Origin: Plectonema cf. radiosum LEGE 06105
GTDB taxonomy: Bacteria; Cyanobacteriota; Cyanobacteriia; Cyanobacteriales; Nostocaceae
Length of the DNA stretch: 64,000 nt
Reading direction: 5' to 3'
NCBI RefSeq assembly: GCF_015207665.1
Contig: NZ_JADEWL010000019.1
Coordinates: 20,454 to 84,453 of the forward strand
The position numbers were made by a program, and so were the translations under genes. Positions 1 to 9,398 of the stretch are shown here, in pieces. The stretch's first letter is position 1. Every line of letters starts with the position of its first letter. The notes beneath the pieces were generated by a model. It was not told where the DNA came from. It saw nothing but the letters and a program-made list of their open reading frames with translations, and ran no database searches.

Positions 1-1270
1 AAGTAGAAAAGTTTTCTAGGTCTAAGTTACCACTGTTCGTAGCAGCTATCCAAGATTGATTAGTTGGAGTGTTATTACTTATGGGAATCCAGGTTGGTTG
101 GTTATTGTTATGTTTATATAAAGCACCAACAAAAAAGGTATTTTCTACTTTTGTAGGAGCGATAGAAATATGAGCAAAACCCTCGCTATCTATAAGGTTA
201 GTGTCAAGCTCTAATATCTTTTCATCGCTGTCTGGTTGTTTGTCGTTGTCTTTATCTTCATAGAGAAAAACAGCAGATGGATTACCTAAGTTAGATAAAC
301 CGACAGAAATAAAATCGATGGTTTGAAATGGGGATTCCACAGTGTAAGCATTAAATACAATTGCGTCACCGCTACCGGAATTATAGTGAGCATCTCGTTT
401 TCCGTTATCCAGTTGGTAAGTTTTGCCATCTATCATCCAATCGAGTTTGATATTTTGTTTATCGATGATGACTTTCTTGGTTTTAATGGTGTTGTGATCT
501 CGGATGAATTCGATTTGATATTCTCCGGGAGATAATAAAGTTTGGTATCCACCAGCACTTAGAGTTTTGATTGACGTATTAAAATTAGGGTTACTAATGC
601 CGCTGATATTCACAGTAATATCACTTAAGCCTTCACCGATGCTGTAGAAATCATCGTTATCAACATCCCTAAATACCGTACCCAGTAGCCAAGAAGTATT
701 AGTTGTGGAAAGTTGTTGACTGTTAGCAAAATGTTGAGTAGTGAGTAATGAACCGACTTGTGTCGAGGGATTATCTTCTGATAAAATGCCAATCCCGACT
801 TCTCGATAATTGTTGGACATGATGGCATTACGGTGTCCTGTTCCATTTTGAATACCATTAGGATTATTTCCCCAATCGATGGCAAAAGCTGCATGACTTT
901 CAAGTACAGAACTTCCGTAGGCGTAGATATTTTCCGCTACCGTCGTAAATTGATAACCAGTATTTAAAACGCGATCGCGAAGAGATGCTTCGTCAGGTAA
1001 ATTATGGGATTGCAGGTCATAATCAATCATTAACTGAGTATGAGTAACAGCCGAATCATGTAATTTATTAGACCAAGCTACAGGTTGTGCGGGTTTAAGT
1101 TGCTCCCACTGAGATTTCAACTCAGTTAAATTAACCTTGAAATAGCTCAGAGCGGTTTGAATATCTGGGTTAGTAGAATTAACTAGAATATCGTATTCAG
1201 CATCCGGATTGATTCGCATCCGGTTGATTAATTCGAGCATATACTGCTCTTTTGCGTTTGGATTAGCCAT
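1..1270 (-). CDS. CAP-domain (SCP/PR-1/YkwD-like) protein, partial
   Basis: The gene starts at ATG 1270 and runs off the left edge, so its C-terminus is not seen. I translated it by hand: it begins MANPNAKEQYMLELINRMR. The first 190 or so residues have CAP-superfamily motifs: an ELINRMR helix, HDSAVTHTQLM, a VAENIYAYG motif and GHRNAIMSNNYREVGIGI, the last matching the usual GHR.NI.....VG signature. After this comes a segment starting LLGTVFRDVDND that resembles an SdrD/SpaA-type beta-sandwich, and then an uncharacterised beta-rich tail. There is no N-terminal signal peptide, as in the other giant proteins of this island, so export by a C-terminal signal is possible. CAP proteins are generally extracellular, but the activity of bacterial members is poorly known. 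No good Shine-Dalgarno sequence precedes the ATG. The domain call is firm; the function is unknown. Confidence 0.85.
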   Translation of the reverse strand, partial: MANPNAKEQYMLELINRMRINPDAEYDILVNSTNPDIQTALSYFKVNLTELKSQWEQLKPAQPVAWSNKLHDSAVTHTQLMIDYDLQSHNLPDEASLRDRVLNTGYQFTTVAENIYAYGSSVLESHAAFAIDWGNNPNGIQNGTGHRNAIMSNNYREVGIGILSEDNPSTQVGSLLTTQHFANSQQLSTTNTSWLLGTVFRDVDNDDFYSIGEGLSDITVNISGISNPNFNTSIKTLSAGGYQTLLSPGEYQIEFIRDHNTIKTKKVIIDKQNIKLDWMIDGKTYQLDNGKRDAHYNSGSGDAIVFNAYTVESPFQTIDFISVGLSNLGNPSAVFLYEDKDNDKQPDSDEKILELDTNLIDSEGFAHISIAPTKVENTFFVGALYKHNNNQPTWIPISNNTPTNQSWIAATNSGNLDLENFST

Positions 1271-1972
1271 TATTACTGCTTATAAAGGAACACGTACCGA
1301 AGCATTACGGACATGACTCAGATTTTGGCACCCAGAATAGTTTTGAATTAGAAAGTTGTGAAACTAGATTTTGTTGGTGTTGCGAAATTTTTGATTTTTA
1401 GATAGTAAAAAATAACAAAGAAGAATTAACTAAAAATGAGAAAATTTAGAAAATACTGATTAAGAATTAATTACTATTTTGTTTTTTAGCAAACACACTT
1501 ATTTGATTTGTTCGAGTAAAATCCGGATAGATAAATTGCGAGCTGTAAGGGCTGTTTTTACGGCGAAAGGTAGTTTTTCTGAGGGCTTGTTATTTGTGGG
1601 ATAAGCTTTGCTTATCCTACAATTACTTATGTAAATAATAGGTAGATAAACTTTATTTGTAATTAATTATTTTTTGAAATTTATTGGTTGCTAAATATAG
1701 TAGTTTTTTTATAGGAGATAATCTAGCTGGTATCGCTACTTTTGTGGTTAATTGGAATCTTCAGAAGTCGGGTTTTTACGAGAAGTATCAGTAACATCAG
1801 AAAATTCTGCAAAAAACCGGACTTCTTACCCCATCCGACATCATAGAAGTCGGGTTTTTTATCAAAACCCGACTTGTTACCTCACCGAAAATTCTGCAAA
1901 AAACCCGACTTCTTACCTCACCCAACATGATAGAAGTCGGGTTTTTTATCAAAACCCGACTTATTACCCTAC
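1271..1972. other. Intergenic region, AT-rich, palindrome cluster at its right end
   Basis: About 700 bases lie between two minus-strand genes. The part near 1271-1740 is AT-rich and would hold the promoter of the CAP gene; I found no Pho-box-like direct repeats in it. The part from 1763 to 1962 is a cluster of palindromes, listed separately. The open reading frame at 1752-1976 consists only of these repeats and is not a gene. Confidence 0.6.
1763..1962. repeat. Cluster of AGAAGTCGGGTTTTT palindromes; likely terminator
   Basis: Direct and inverted copies of AGAAGTCGGGTTTTT lie at 1763-1778, 1811-1826 (one mismatch), 1845-1860, 1864-1875, 1898-1913, 1932-1947 and 1951-1962. Neighbouring copies pair into strong hairpins, such as 1932-1962 with a short ATC loop. 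The hairpin nearest the stop codon of the giant phosphatase gene (1973) has T-rich flanks on either strand and would act as a rho-independent terminator. The same element recurs at 9105-9272, 11378-11504, 14201-14274, 22558-22580 and 57829-57866. Confidence 0.8.
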
Positions 1973-4900
1973 TTAAACAGTAAAATTGATGTTGATTTCA
2001 ATATCGTTGAAATCGCGATCGCCACCGTTTGCTAAGTCTTCAAATTTGAACATATTATCCTCAAATTTGATGTGGTCAAAACTTCCGTTGTCGGTGTTAG
2101 CACCTAAGTAGGAGAAGTAAACACCTTCTACGCTGTTAATATTGTTTTGAGCTTGCTCTAGGGTACCGTCTGCAATGATGACAATACCAAGAATATTTCC
2201 ACCTACAATTTCAAGGGTTCCGGTTGTGGGTTGTTCGTCGGGAGTTGTCAAGCCATCGGTTGGGTTGATAACGTTGTTTAATGCAGCTTGCAGATAACCG
2301 CTTGCATTAGGTGCTAAGGAACCGATTTCACCGTTAACGTTATCAACTGTGTAGAAGTAAACGTTATTATTGTAATCTGCTTCTCGGTTGATTTCAAAGC
2401 TGGCTGTTACGGTACGACCTGTGAATGGGGTAAGGTCAATTAGTTCTATTTCATTTCCATTTGCATCTTTATTTGTGGTATCGATGGGGTTGATATTTAG
2501 CGAGTCTACGGTTTGCGGATTGACGACAAATTGACTGACTATTTGAGGTTCTCGACCAGTTATACTTTGGGGATTAGCGAGTAATTCTGCTTCGGAATAA
2601 GGTTCTATACCATAAGTTGTTACAGTTAAAGCTTGGGTTTCTTGGTCAATATCAAATTCCGTCCAACCAAATTTATGGGTAGATACGTAATCACCTTGTA
2701 GTAATTGAGCATCTATGGAATTTTCGGCTTGGGAAAGGTTGTTATTTAAACCAACTGGGTCGTAACCTAAAGGTGTAGTTTGCTGTACAAGTAACTGCTT
2801 AATGAAATCATCTTTGTCATTGAGTTCGTTATCTGCATCGGTAGCAACGGGTAAACCATCGTAAAATGCTCTTTGTTCTTGAGTAATTAAACCTGCTGCT
2901 GTGGCTATATTAGCTACTGTCGGACCAAATAAACCATCGTTGAAAGCAGCGGGACCTGTAACAATTTCAAAAGCGTTGGTAGCAATTTGTTCGGTTCCGG
3001 GAGCAGTTTGGTAAGTAAGGTTATTGACAATAGTACCGTGGAAATCACCAGCCATGAAGACGACGTTATCTATATCGTTGTCGTCGATAAATTTAAGTAT
3101 TTCGGTTCTTTCAGCAGCATAACCTTCAAAACGGTCTTCGGCATTTAATAAACCAAAGTTTTGAATTGGTTCCGGAATGGTGATAAACTTCCAGGTAATG
3201 CCTTTTTGTTCGGCATCGAGTAAGTCTGCTTTTAAGTCTGCTACTTGTTGTCTTCCCAAAAGAGTCCGAGTGGGGTCTGAAGCTTCTGCTAAGAATCTGG
3301 CAGCATCCTGGGGATTGGTTAGGTTAACTGGGTTTATTTGGTCATCTCGGAAGGAGCGACTATCAAGCATGATCACCGCAGCATCGCTACCGTAGGTATT
3401 GTAGCGGTAAAGTTTGCGTTCGTTTGCAGTCCGGTTATCCCCGGTTTCTCCGTAGAAGTTATTTTGTAGGGGATGATATTCTTGATAGGCTTGTAAAGCG
3501 TCTTCGTAAACCTGGGTATCGTTAACGAATTCAACGTCGTCGGTGAATAGTGGTTCGGTAGAGGAACCAATATCGGGAGCATCAGGGGAATCTCCCGGAG
3601 CTGCTCCACCAGCGAAATTATCGACGATTTCGTGGTCGTCAATGGTTGCGAGAATCGAGGTAGAAGCGTAAAGTTCGGGGACGGTATTTAAGTTGAAACG
3701 AGTTGTTAAGACTTCTGCTTGTTTGGTACGAAAATCTGATAAACTCCGAGCTTGGGAAACACCGGGAAGGGCTGGAGTTTCTAAGTCAGCGTAAATGGTA
3801 TCTCCTAATTTGATAAACAGTTCTAAATCTCTATCATCGGCATTTTTCAAGGAAGGATAAGGAGGTGCTTGTTGCCAATCTCCTGTAGCACCAAAGCGGA
3901 AACCTTGATAATCACCCGTTTGTGCGGATGTTTTCAGTTTACCAATTCCACTAGCTCCAGCTGCATCGGTGACGCGATAATAATACTGGGTTCCTGGTGT
4001 TAAACCTTCAATTTCGACTTTGACGGGAACGTTAATATTTTCAACGTTTTGTGTCACTGTTCCGATAACGGAATTGAACGATTCATCGGTGGAATATTCA
4101 AAGGTGATTTCACCCTTGAATGTACTCCGCGCCCATAAAACGGTAGAATTTTGGGTAGTGTCACCGCTGGCGATACCGTTAATTAAAGATTGGGGTTGAG
4201 GATTGCGGGGGTCAAAATTGCTGTCGAAGTTGAATCCCTCGATATTTTCTAGAGGGACAAATTTGAAGTTAGTGCTGATATTTTCCAATTCCTCATCGTT
4301 TTCTACCACGAATTGGGGGTCGTTGGCTCCATCTTGTAATACTAATAAACCATTGGGGAATTCGCTTCCTAAAGCAACGTTGGTAATATCTAAACCATCA
4401 CTTTCGTTTACTTGGTCGATGCCGTTATGATCGCCGACAATGAAGCTACTTAAATATTCGTTATTACCTTCCCGACTAAAAACAGCGTAGGAAGAATCAC
4501 CTTGACTATTGGCAATTAAATAACCAGTTCCGTTGTCACCGTAATATATTGATAAACCTTCGATATCGGGGATTAAAGGAGAAACGTTAGTAGCTGCAAA
4601 TTGAGTTGTTGCTTGGGGAATATCATCAATTAAACCTTGAGCAATTAAGCTGTAAACAGTAGCAGTAGGATGGAAGTCATCCCACCAGAAGTACTCATTG
4701 GGGTTGGGTACGACGGCTCCGGTGGTTGAATTGAAAGCGGGTGTGTCAGTGTTGGTAAAACCGAATTGACTAGGATTTGCTCGAATTTTCGCTATTTCAC
4801 TAGCAACATCTAATTCAGTAATATTTATTCCTAGTTCGTCTTCTAGTTGATCTAATTCGGTATCAAGTAAGTTGTTAAATTCGATAACTGCGCTGTTGAC

Positions 4901-7900
4901 TTGATTGCTGACTCCTTGACTAGTTATTAAAGGAGTATCACCAAAGGAAGGAAGGTTAGAAATAATAAAGTTTTCCGCACCTGCATTGGCTAAGGTGGTA
5001 ATATGTCCGGTTAAGTCTGCAACAATATCTTCTATCTCCGGAATATTCTCGATAATTTCCGCTGGAGTCGCATCTAAATCTGGAACAATACTATTACTAC
5101 CCGCAGAAATAAAGAATAAATCGGTTGCAGTTGGTGCATCTGCCCCAAGATAGAAATTAATCTGTTCTCCGACGCTGGGTTCTCCTCCATCACCAGCACC
5201 TAATTCCGCACCACCAAAAGCATAATTTGTTCCACCACCAAGGAAAGGTGTAGAAGCAGATAAACCGATTTCTTCTGCAAGTATTTCAGGAACTAAAAGT
5301 CCGTTGGATAAGCGTCCGTTAAAGTAAGGTGGAGATGCTGGGAAAGTTCCCCCTGTGCTGAGAAAAATATTACCAACATCTGTGGTACTATCACCAAAAG
5401 CGATAAAATCGCTAAATGGTACTTGTTCCAATTCAGCTTGTTCTTGGGAAGCTTGAACTACAGTAAAATTATTACCAGTTTCGGGTTCTGCTGCGAATTT
5501 GAGAACATCGGCTCCTTCGATCGCAACATAAAGGAAACCCAATTCTTGATCTACAACTAAACCTTCTGACTGAGAATCTGCTGCTTCCCCACCTTCGGGT
5601 ATGGGTAATTCTAAAGTACGGACAACTTCAGCTTCTATTAATTGTTCGTCAGCAGGTCCCAATTTAGAAGTAAGTTCGATTTGAGCAACTTTATTACCAT
5701 CGGCTTGGGTAACAAAAACGTAAGATTTTCCAGAAACCGGACTGGTATAAGTCGCTAAACCGTAAGCAGTTGCTTCACCATCATCTACACCAAAAATTGA
5801 AAAAGCTGGATCATCTAATTGTGGTGTGGATAATTTCTCAAGTTGACCGTTTTCTGAAATACTATAGATAGCTAAAGTATCGTTAGCTCGATCGGAAACA
5901 ACAGCCAAATCAATTTTTGGTTCCTCACTTACTATCCTGGATGCTAAAGGGAAGTTATAAATAATATCAACATTGTTGAAACGTTGTTCCCCAAATACCA
6001 ATGGTGAAATTGTTTGTTGGATTTCTCCTTGTAAGTTAAAGGTTACTAAACCACCATCTTTCAAAGTTCCAATTACAATACTTTCTCCAGGATTATCAGG
6101 ATTTACCCAAATTGCGGGATCATCGGAATCTCCTGCTAAAACATCAACTGGAACTTCCTCATTATCAATGGTGTAGGGAGTTTCCACTGTGGGAAGTACT
6201 GCTGGGGTGGTTTTAAAATCTAACGCAAGAGCGATAAATTGAGTTGTTTGGGTATTGCTAAAATTATTATCACTGACAACAATCAAACTTTGACTCCCTG
6301 ACGGTAAAGTTGGTCCTAAAGCCAAGCCTTCTAAGTTATCGGGAGTAATTCCCAAATCTGCAAAGTCTACCAACAACCGTTTTTGTACTGCTGGGTCGAT
6401 TTCAAAAGCACCAGGAGGTATAATATCTCCATCATCTTCTAAAGCTTCTTCCCGGAATAAATCATCTTGACTGCTAACATCTAAGGCACCTTGGGTTTGA
6501 ACTTCATAAAGCTTAACTGTATTACCTTTCCCAAGAGTAAAAGAACGCTCCAAAGCGAGTAATGTACCGTTATTATCGATAGCTAATAGTTCGACTAAAC
6601 CGTTGGTACGAAAAGCATTATCAGAATCGGGAGCAACAGCCACTTGATCAACTTCGTAAACAAACTCCGCTACGGGTTGTCCGGTTGTCAAATCGTATTT
6701 TATAATCCGTGATAAGCTTTCTTGTTCTACATCTGCTGCTGCTCCATCTTGGAATAAAGCATTTTCGGTTGCAGTATATAGATAACGCTGATTGGGAGTA
6801 ATCGTTAAACTTTCAAAAGCGAGATTATTGCGAATTCCGCCGCTTTGGTTTGCTGTTGGGAGAAATTTTTCCGGTATTGGTAATTCACTCAGTTGTCTAC
6901 CTTGTAAAGAAAACTCATTGATGAAGGGATTAATTAAATTGTTTGTATCCCCTTCGGAAGCAATAAATAAATTTCCACTATCAGTTAACGCAATACCTTC
7001 AGGGTCTAAACTATTATTAGCGAAAGCATTTCCGCTGGCATTTTGTAAAGTAGTAACACCATTAAAAATAATATCGCCCTTATTTAACTTACCATCACTT
7101 AAATCGATATTGAGAGTATAAAAACGAGCATTACTACTGCGGTCATCGGCAATTGCGTAATAGACACCTTTGCTTGCATCATACCCAATCCCAGAAAGTC
7201 CACCAACTTCTGTACCGCTGAAATCTAAACCTGTGGGAAAACTCGTTTCTCCAAGAAAAGAAAGCTTTGTAACACTTTGACGATTTTGATTGGTCATTTC
7301 TACTGAGGATAAGTTTATATCCGTATATACTAAACGATGGTCGGAACTGGGAAAGGGAAAATCCCCAATTAACCGATTAAACAAAGGATCTTGAGCAGTA
7401 GTCCAAAAGACTTTTGCATCTTGAATTTTTAAATTCTGAGAAGGTAAAACATAATCAGCTCGTAAATTACCAGGAGTATTATCAGCAAAATCAGCAGTAT
7501 CAAACGCTGGATTTCCTGTATGATTGAGATTAGCTCCACCTTGACGACTTGTTGCATCTACTCCACCTTCACTCGACGGAGTGACATTCGTATTAATTTG
7601 GGGATTATCTAACAGTTGTAAAATTGCATTATTAGTACTATCACCATCATTCGGGTCAGCGTTTTGGTCGCCCATAATGACGAATTTTGCGTTACTATTT
7701 AATCCACCTGTATTACCAGTATCATCATAAATATAATCTCCTTCTCCAGGAGTTACATAATCAGCCCAAAAACGAATTTCGTCATGATTACGCTTACCGT
7801 TTCGATCTTCTGCACCGTCAAAAACTGGTGGAGTAGGATGAGAAGCTAAAACATGAATAATTTCACCATTCACATTCACTGGAATATCCCAATGACTTTT

Positions 7901-8455
7901 AGAAGATAAACGAAAAACTTCTAATTCTTCTGGAGAATACCAATCATTTGGTTCTACTGTTGCAGAGTCATCAGGAAGTAATGCATTCGGCATATCTTTC
8001 CACAAGAAATTTTGGAAAGTACGAACTTCATTTTCTACGATGGGGTATTTGGATAATAATACCATGCCAAACTGTCCGGGAAAACTGCCAAACCCGAAAG
8101 CGTCATTACCACCACCGACAGAGCCGTTATTATCAAAATCAAACCCAGAGGGAATTCCAGTATTGGAAGGTGCTAAGTAAACGTAGGGATACTCTACAGC
8201 ATCTACACCATTTTGGCTAACTTCTAAATAATTCTGCTGGAAATTTGCTATCGCAATTCCATTATCGTCATAATCAAACTCGTTTAACAATAACACATCG
8301 GGGTTTGTCCGCTGAATGATTTCAGCTACAGCTTTAGCTTGGTCGTTATTGGGAGTAGATAAATCACTAATTAATTCACCTGTACTGTTGCGATTCAAAG
8401 AAGCGTTGAAAGTTGCGAAACGCACTTTGCTATTTTGGCTCAAATTATCAGCCAT
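1973..8455 (-). CDS. Giant multi-phosphatase fusion: EEP, phytase-like, GDSL, PhoD
   Basis: About 2160 residues with several hydrolase domains. In order: endonuclease/exonuclease/phosphatase domain (about 10-385; MGDQNADPND, SSDHRLVY); phytase-type esterase-like domain (about 400-755); first part of a 3-phytase beta-propeller (about 770-1010; DDPAIWVNP); GDSL/SGNH hydrolase (about 1015-1285; FGDSTTDVGN and a WWDDFHPT block); remainder of the propeller (about 1288-1410; EGLSIYYGDNGTGY); fibronectin-like domain then PhoD alkaline phosphatase (about 1420-1960; KLGDTIYADLE, IDDHEIVDN, MAGDFHGT); and a DUF4114-like C-terminal domain with GGDRDFNDIE. No RTX repeats and no Sec signal are seen. ATG 8455 is chosen; TTG 8461 has better spacing from AGGA at 8468-8471. 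A three-unit Pho box lies upstream. Role inferred: release of phosphate from several organic substrates outside the cell. Confidence 0.88.
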   Translation of the reverse strand: MADNLSQNSKVRFATFNASLNRNSTGELISDLSTPNNDQAKAVAEIIQRTNPDVLLLNEFDYDDNGIAIANFQQNYLEVSQNGVDAVEYPYVYLAPSNTGIPSGFDFDNNGSVGGGNDAFGFGSFPGQFGMVLLSKYPIVENEVRTFQNFLWKDMPNALLPDDSATVEPNDWYSPEELEVFRLSSKSHWDIPVNVNGEIIHVLASHPTPPVFDGAEDRNGKRNHDEIRFWADYVTPGEGDYIYDDTGNTGGLNSNAKFVIMGDQNADPNDGDSTNNAILQLLDNPQINTNVTPSSEGGVDATSRQGGANLNHTGNPAFDTADFADNTPGNLRADYVLPSQNLKIQDAKVFWTTAQDPLFNRLIGDFPFPSSDHRLVYTDINLSSVEMTNQNRQSVTKLSFLGETSFPTGLDFSGTEVGGLSGIGYDASKGVYYAIADDRSSNARFYTLNIDLSDGKLNKGDIIFNGVTTLQNASGNAFANNSLDPEGIALTDSGNLFIASEGDTNNLINPFINEFSLQGRQLSELPIPEKFLPTANQSGGIRNNLAFESLTITPNQRYLYTATENALFQDGAAADVEQESLSRIIKYDLTTGQPVAEFVYEVDQVAVAPDSDNAFRTNGLVELLAIDNNGTLLALERSFTLGKGNTVKLYEVQTQGALDVSSQDDLFREEALEDDGDIIPPGAFEIDPAVQKRLLVDFADLGITPDNLEGLALGPTLPSGSQSLIVVSDNNFSNTQTTQFIALALDFKTTPAVLPTVETPYTIDNEEVPVDVLAGDSDDPAIWVNPDNPGESIVIGTLKDGGLVTFNLQGEIQQTISPLVFGEQRFNNVDIIYNFPLASRIVSEEPKIDLAVVSDRANDTLAIYSISENGQLEKLSTPQLDDPAFSIFGVDDGEATAYGLATYTSPVSGKSYVFVTQADGNKVAQIELTSKLGPADEQLIEAEVVRTLELPIPEGGEAADSQSEGLVVDQELGFLYVAIEGADVLKFAAEPETGNNFTVVQASQEQAELEQVPFSDFIAFGDSTTDVGNIFLSTGGTFPASPPYFNGRLSNGLLVPEILAEEIGLSASTPFLGGGTNYAFGGAELGAGDGGEPSVGEQINFYLGADAPTATDLFFISAGSNSIVPDLDATPAEIIENIPEIEDIVADLTGHITTLANAGAENFIISNLPSFGDTPLITSQGVSNQVNSAVIEFNNLLDTELDQLEDELGINITELDVASEIAKIRANPSQFGFTNTDTPAFNSTTGAVVPNPNEYFWWDDFHPTATVYSLIAQGLIDDIPQATTQFAATNVSPLIPDIEGLSIYYGDNGTGYLIANSQGDSSYAVFSREGNNEYLSSFIVGDHNGIDQVNESDGLDITNVALGSEFPNGLLVLQDGANDPQFVVENDEELENISTNFKFVPLENIEGFNFDSNFDPRNPQPQSLINGIASGDTTQNSTVLWARSTFKGEITFEYSTDESFNSVIGTVTQNVENINVPVKVEIEGLTPGTQYYYRVTDAAGASGIGKLKTSAQTGDYQGFRFGATGDWQQAPPYPSLKNADDRDLELFIKLGDTIYADLETPALPGVSQARSLSDFRTKQAEVLTTRFNLNTVPELYASTSILATIDDHEIVDNFAGGAAPGDSPDAPDIGSSTEPLFTDDVEFVNDTQVYEDALQAYQEYHPLQNNFYGETGDNRTANERKLYRYNTYGSDAAVIMLDSRSFRDDQINPVNLTNPQDAARFLAEASDPTRTLLGRQQVADLKADLLDAEQKGITWKFITIPEPIQNFGLLNAEDRFEGYAAERTEILKFIDDNDIDNVVFMAGDFHGTIVNNLTYQTAPGTEQIATNAFEIVTGPAAFNDGLFGPTVANIATAAGLITQEQRAFYDGLPVATDADNELNDKDDFIKQLLVQQTTPLGYDPVGLNNNLSQAENSIDAQLLQGDYVSTHKFGWTEFDIDQETQALTVTTYGIEPYSEAELLANPQSITGREPQIVSQFVVNPQTVDSLNINPIDTTNKDANGNEIELIDLTPFTGRTVTASFEINREADYNNNVYFYTVDNVNGEIGSLAPNASGYLQAALNNVINPTDGLTTPDEQPTTGTLEIVGGNILGIVIIADGTLEQAQNNINSVEGVYFSYLGANTDNGSFDHIKFEDNMFKFEDLANGGDRDFNDIEININFTV

Positions 8456-8568
8456 TATCAATATTTATCCTTTAGATAATTTAATTTACAAGCAATATGA
8501 ATATTTTTTACAGAAAAAAATTCTGATTAGTTTTCCTGTAAAATACTCAATTTAAATGTTTCATCTAT

Positions 8569-8598
8569 AGGTTAAATCAAGAGTATATTTAGGTTAAA
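8569..8598 (-). promoter_or_regulatory. Pho-box-like direct repeats before the giant phosphatase gene
   Basis: On the minus strand three octamers follow at an exact 11-base step: TTTAACCT (8591-8598), TATACTCT (8580-8587) and TTTAACCT (8569-8576). This matches the cyanobacterial PhoB/SphR site, tandem CTTAACCT-like units with 3-base spacers. It lies about 115-145 bases upstream of the start codon and in the same orientation. Confidence 0.75.
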
Positions 8599-8625
8599 TA
8601 AAAGTTCTTAGCCCGGAAGTTAAGA

Positions 8626-8875
8626 ACGAGACTACTCCTATCCCCTTCTAAAATTACCAATTTCTATGAAACCTCTTTCCTCCGTGTTCTCTGCGTCAAG
8701 CATCGGTTTTTATTTCAGTAATCATAAAGCCGGGAAAGGACTACTCCTATTCCACTAAACAGATTACCTTTCACCCGGAGGGTGCGGTTCATCTCTTTTT
8801 ACCTCTTTCCTCTGCGTTCTCTGCGTCTCTGCGGTTTTTTTTTATCGGTAATCTTTTGCCGGGAAGGAACTAATC
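8626..8875. repeat. Diverged tandem copies of a dispersed intergenic repeat
   Basis: Two related segments follow one another, about 8630-8735 and 8738-8872. Each contains GACTACTCCTAT, a TTACC block, CCTCTTTCCTC.G.GTTCTC and a GTAATC...GCCGGGAA end. The CTCTGCGTCTCTGCGGTTT core occurs again at 44310-44345 and, inverted and diverged, at 39228-39271. Copy two also holds GATGAACCGCACCC with its hairpin (8772-8793, inverted), which recurs at 59834 and 59883. The short open reading frame at 8782-8979 is repeat-derived and not a gene. Confidence 0.65.
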
Positions 8876-9104
8876 TAAAAGCCAAAATCCAAAATTATTT
8901 GACCAATATTGCCGATATGACTTTAGTCATAAATATGCATGACTATAGACAATATGAAAAAGGTGAACATTTCAGTTAATTTACAAGAGAAGCATTTCCA
9001 GAAAACAAGAATATGAAAACCAAACTCTTACTATTAATGAGAGTTTTTACTAAGTTAAAGTTTAGCGGGTAAATCCGCTGTAGAACTGATATTTTTCCTA
9101 GGTA

Positions 9105-9272
9105 AAGAAGTCGGGTTTTTATGACTTTTTGATTTTTTGCTCGATATTGATTGTAAAAACCCGACTTCTGTGAGTATCCTATTCTCAAATATTTCGTAGG
9201 GAAAGAAGTCGGGTTTTTATGACTGTTTTGTGTTGCGATCAATATTGATTGTAAAAACCCGACTTCTGTGAT
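9105..9272. repeat. Tandem pair of long palindromes (AAGTCGGG family)
   Basis: Two copies of about 68 bases (9105-9173 and 9203-9272) each begin AAAGAAGTCGGGTTTTTATG and end TTGTAAAAACCCGACTTCTG, with a similar interior containing ATATTGATTG. Each can fold on itself into a long hairpin. They lie between divergent genes, so a terminator role is less obvious here than at the other copies. Confidence 0.75.
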
Positions 9273-9320
9273 GATATCGAAATCACCTCAAGTTATATCA
9301 AGTTCGGATGGTTAATTCTT

Positions 9321-9348
9321 ATTCCCTATTCCCTATTCCCTATTCCCA
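9321..9348 (+). repeat. Heptamer tandem repeat (ATTCCCT x4), STRR type
   Basis: Four consecutive seven-base units ATTCCCT (the last ATTCCCA) lie 50 bases upstream of the beta-lactamase-like gene. The same heptamer on the other strand, TAGGGAR, occurs at 41693-41720. Short tandemly repeated repetitive sequences of seven bases are known from heterocystous cyanobacteria. Confidence 0.8.
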
Positions 9349-9398
9349 GAGTAATCTCTTCATATCAAATTTGTACTAAACACAAGGAAATTATAGTA

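Noticed and set aside
1752..1976. 74-residue plus-strand reading frame
   Set aside because: It consists only of repeated palindromes (repeats of TSYP-like and RVFYQNPT-like residues) and has no coding features.
8976..9242. 88-residue minus-strand frame
   Set aside because: It runs through the tandem AAGTCGGG palindromes; no ribosome binding site and no family.
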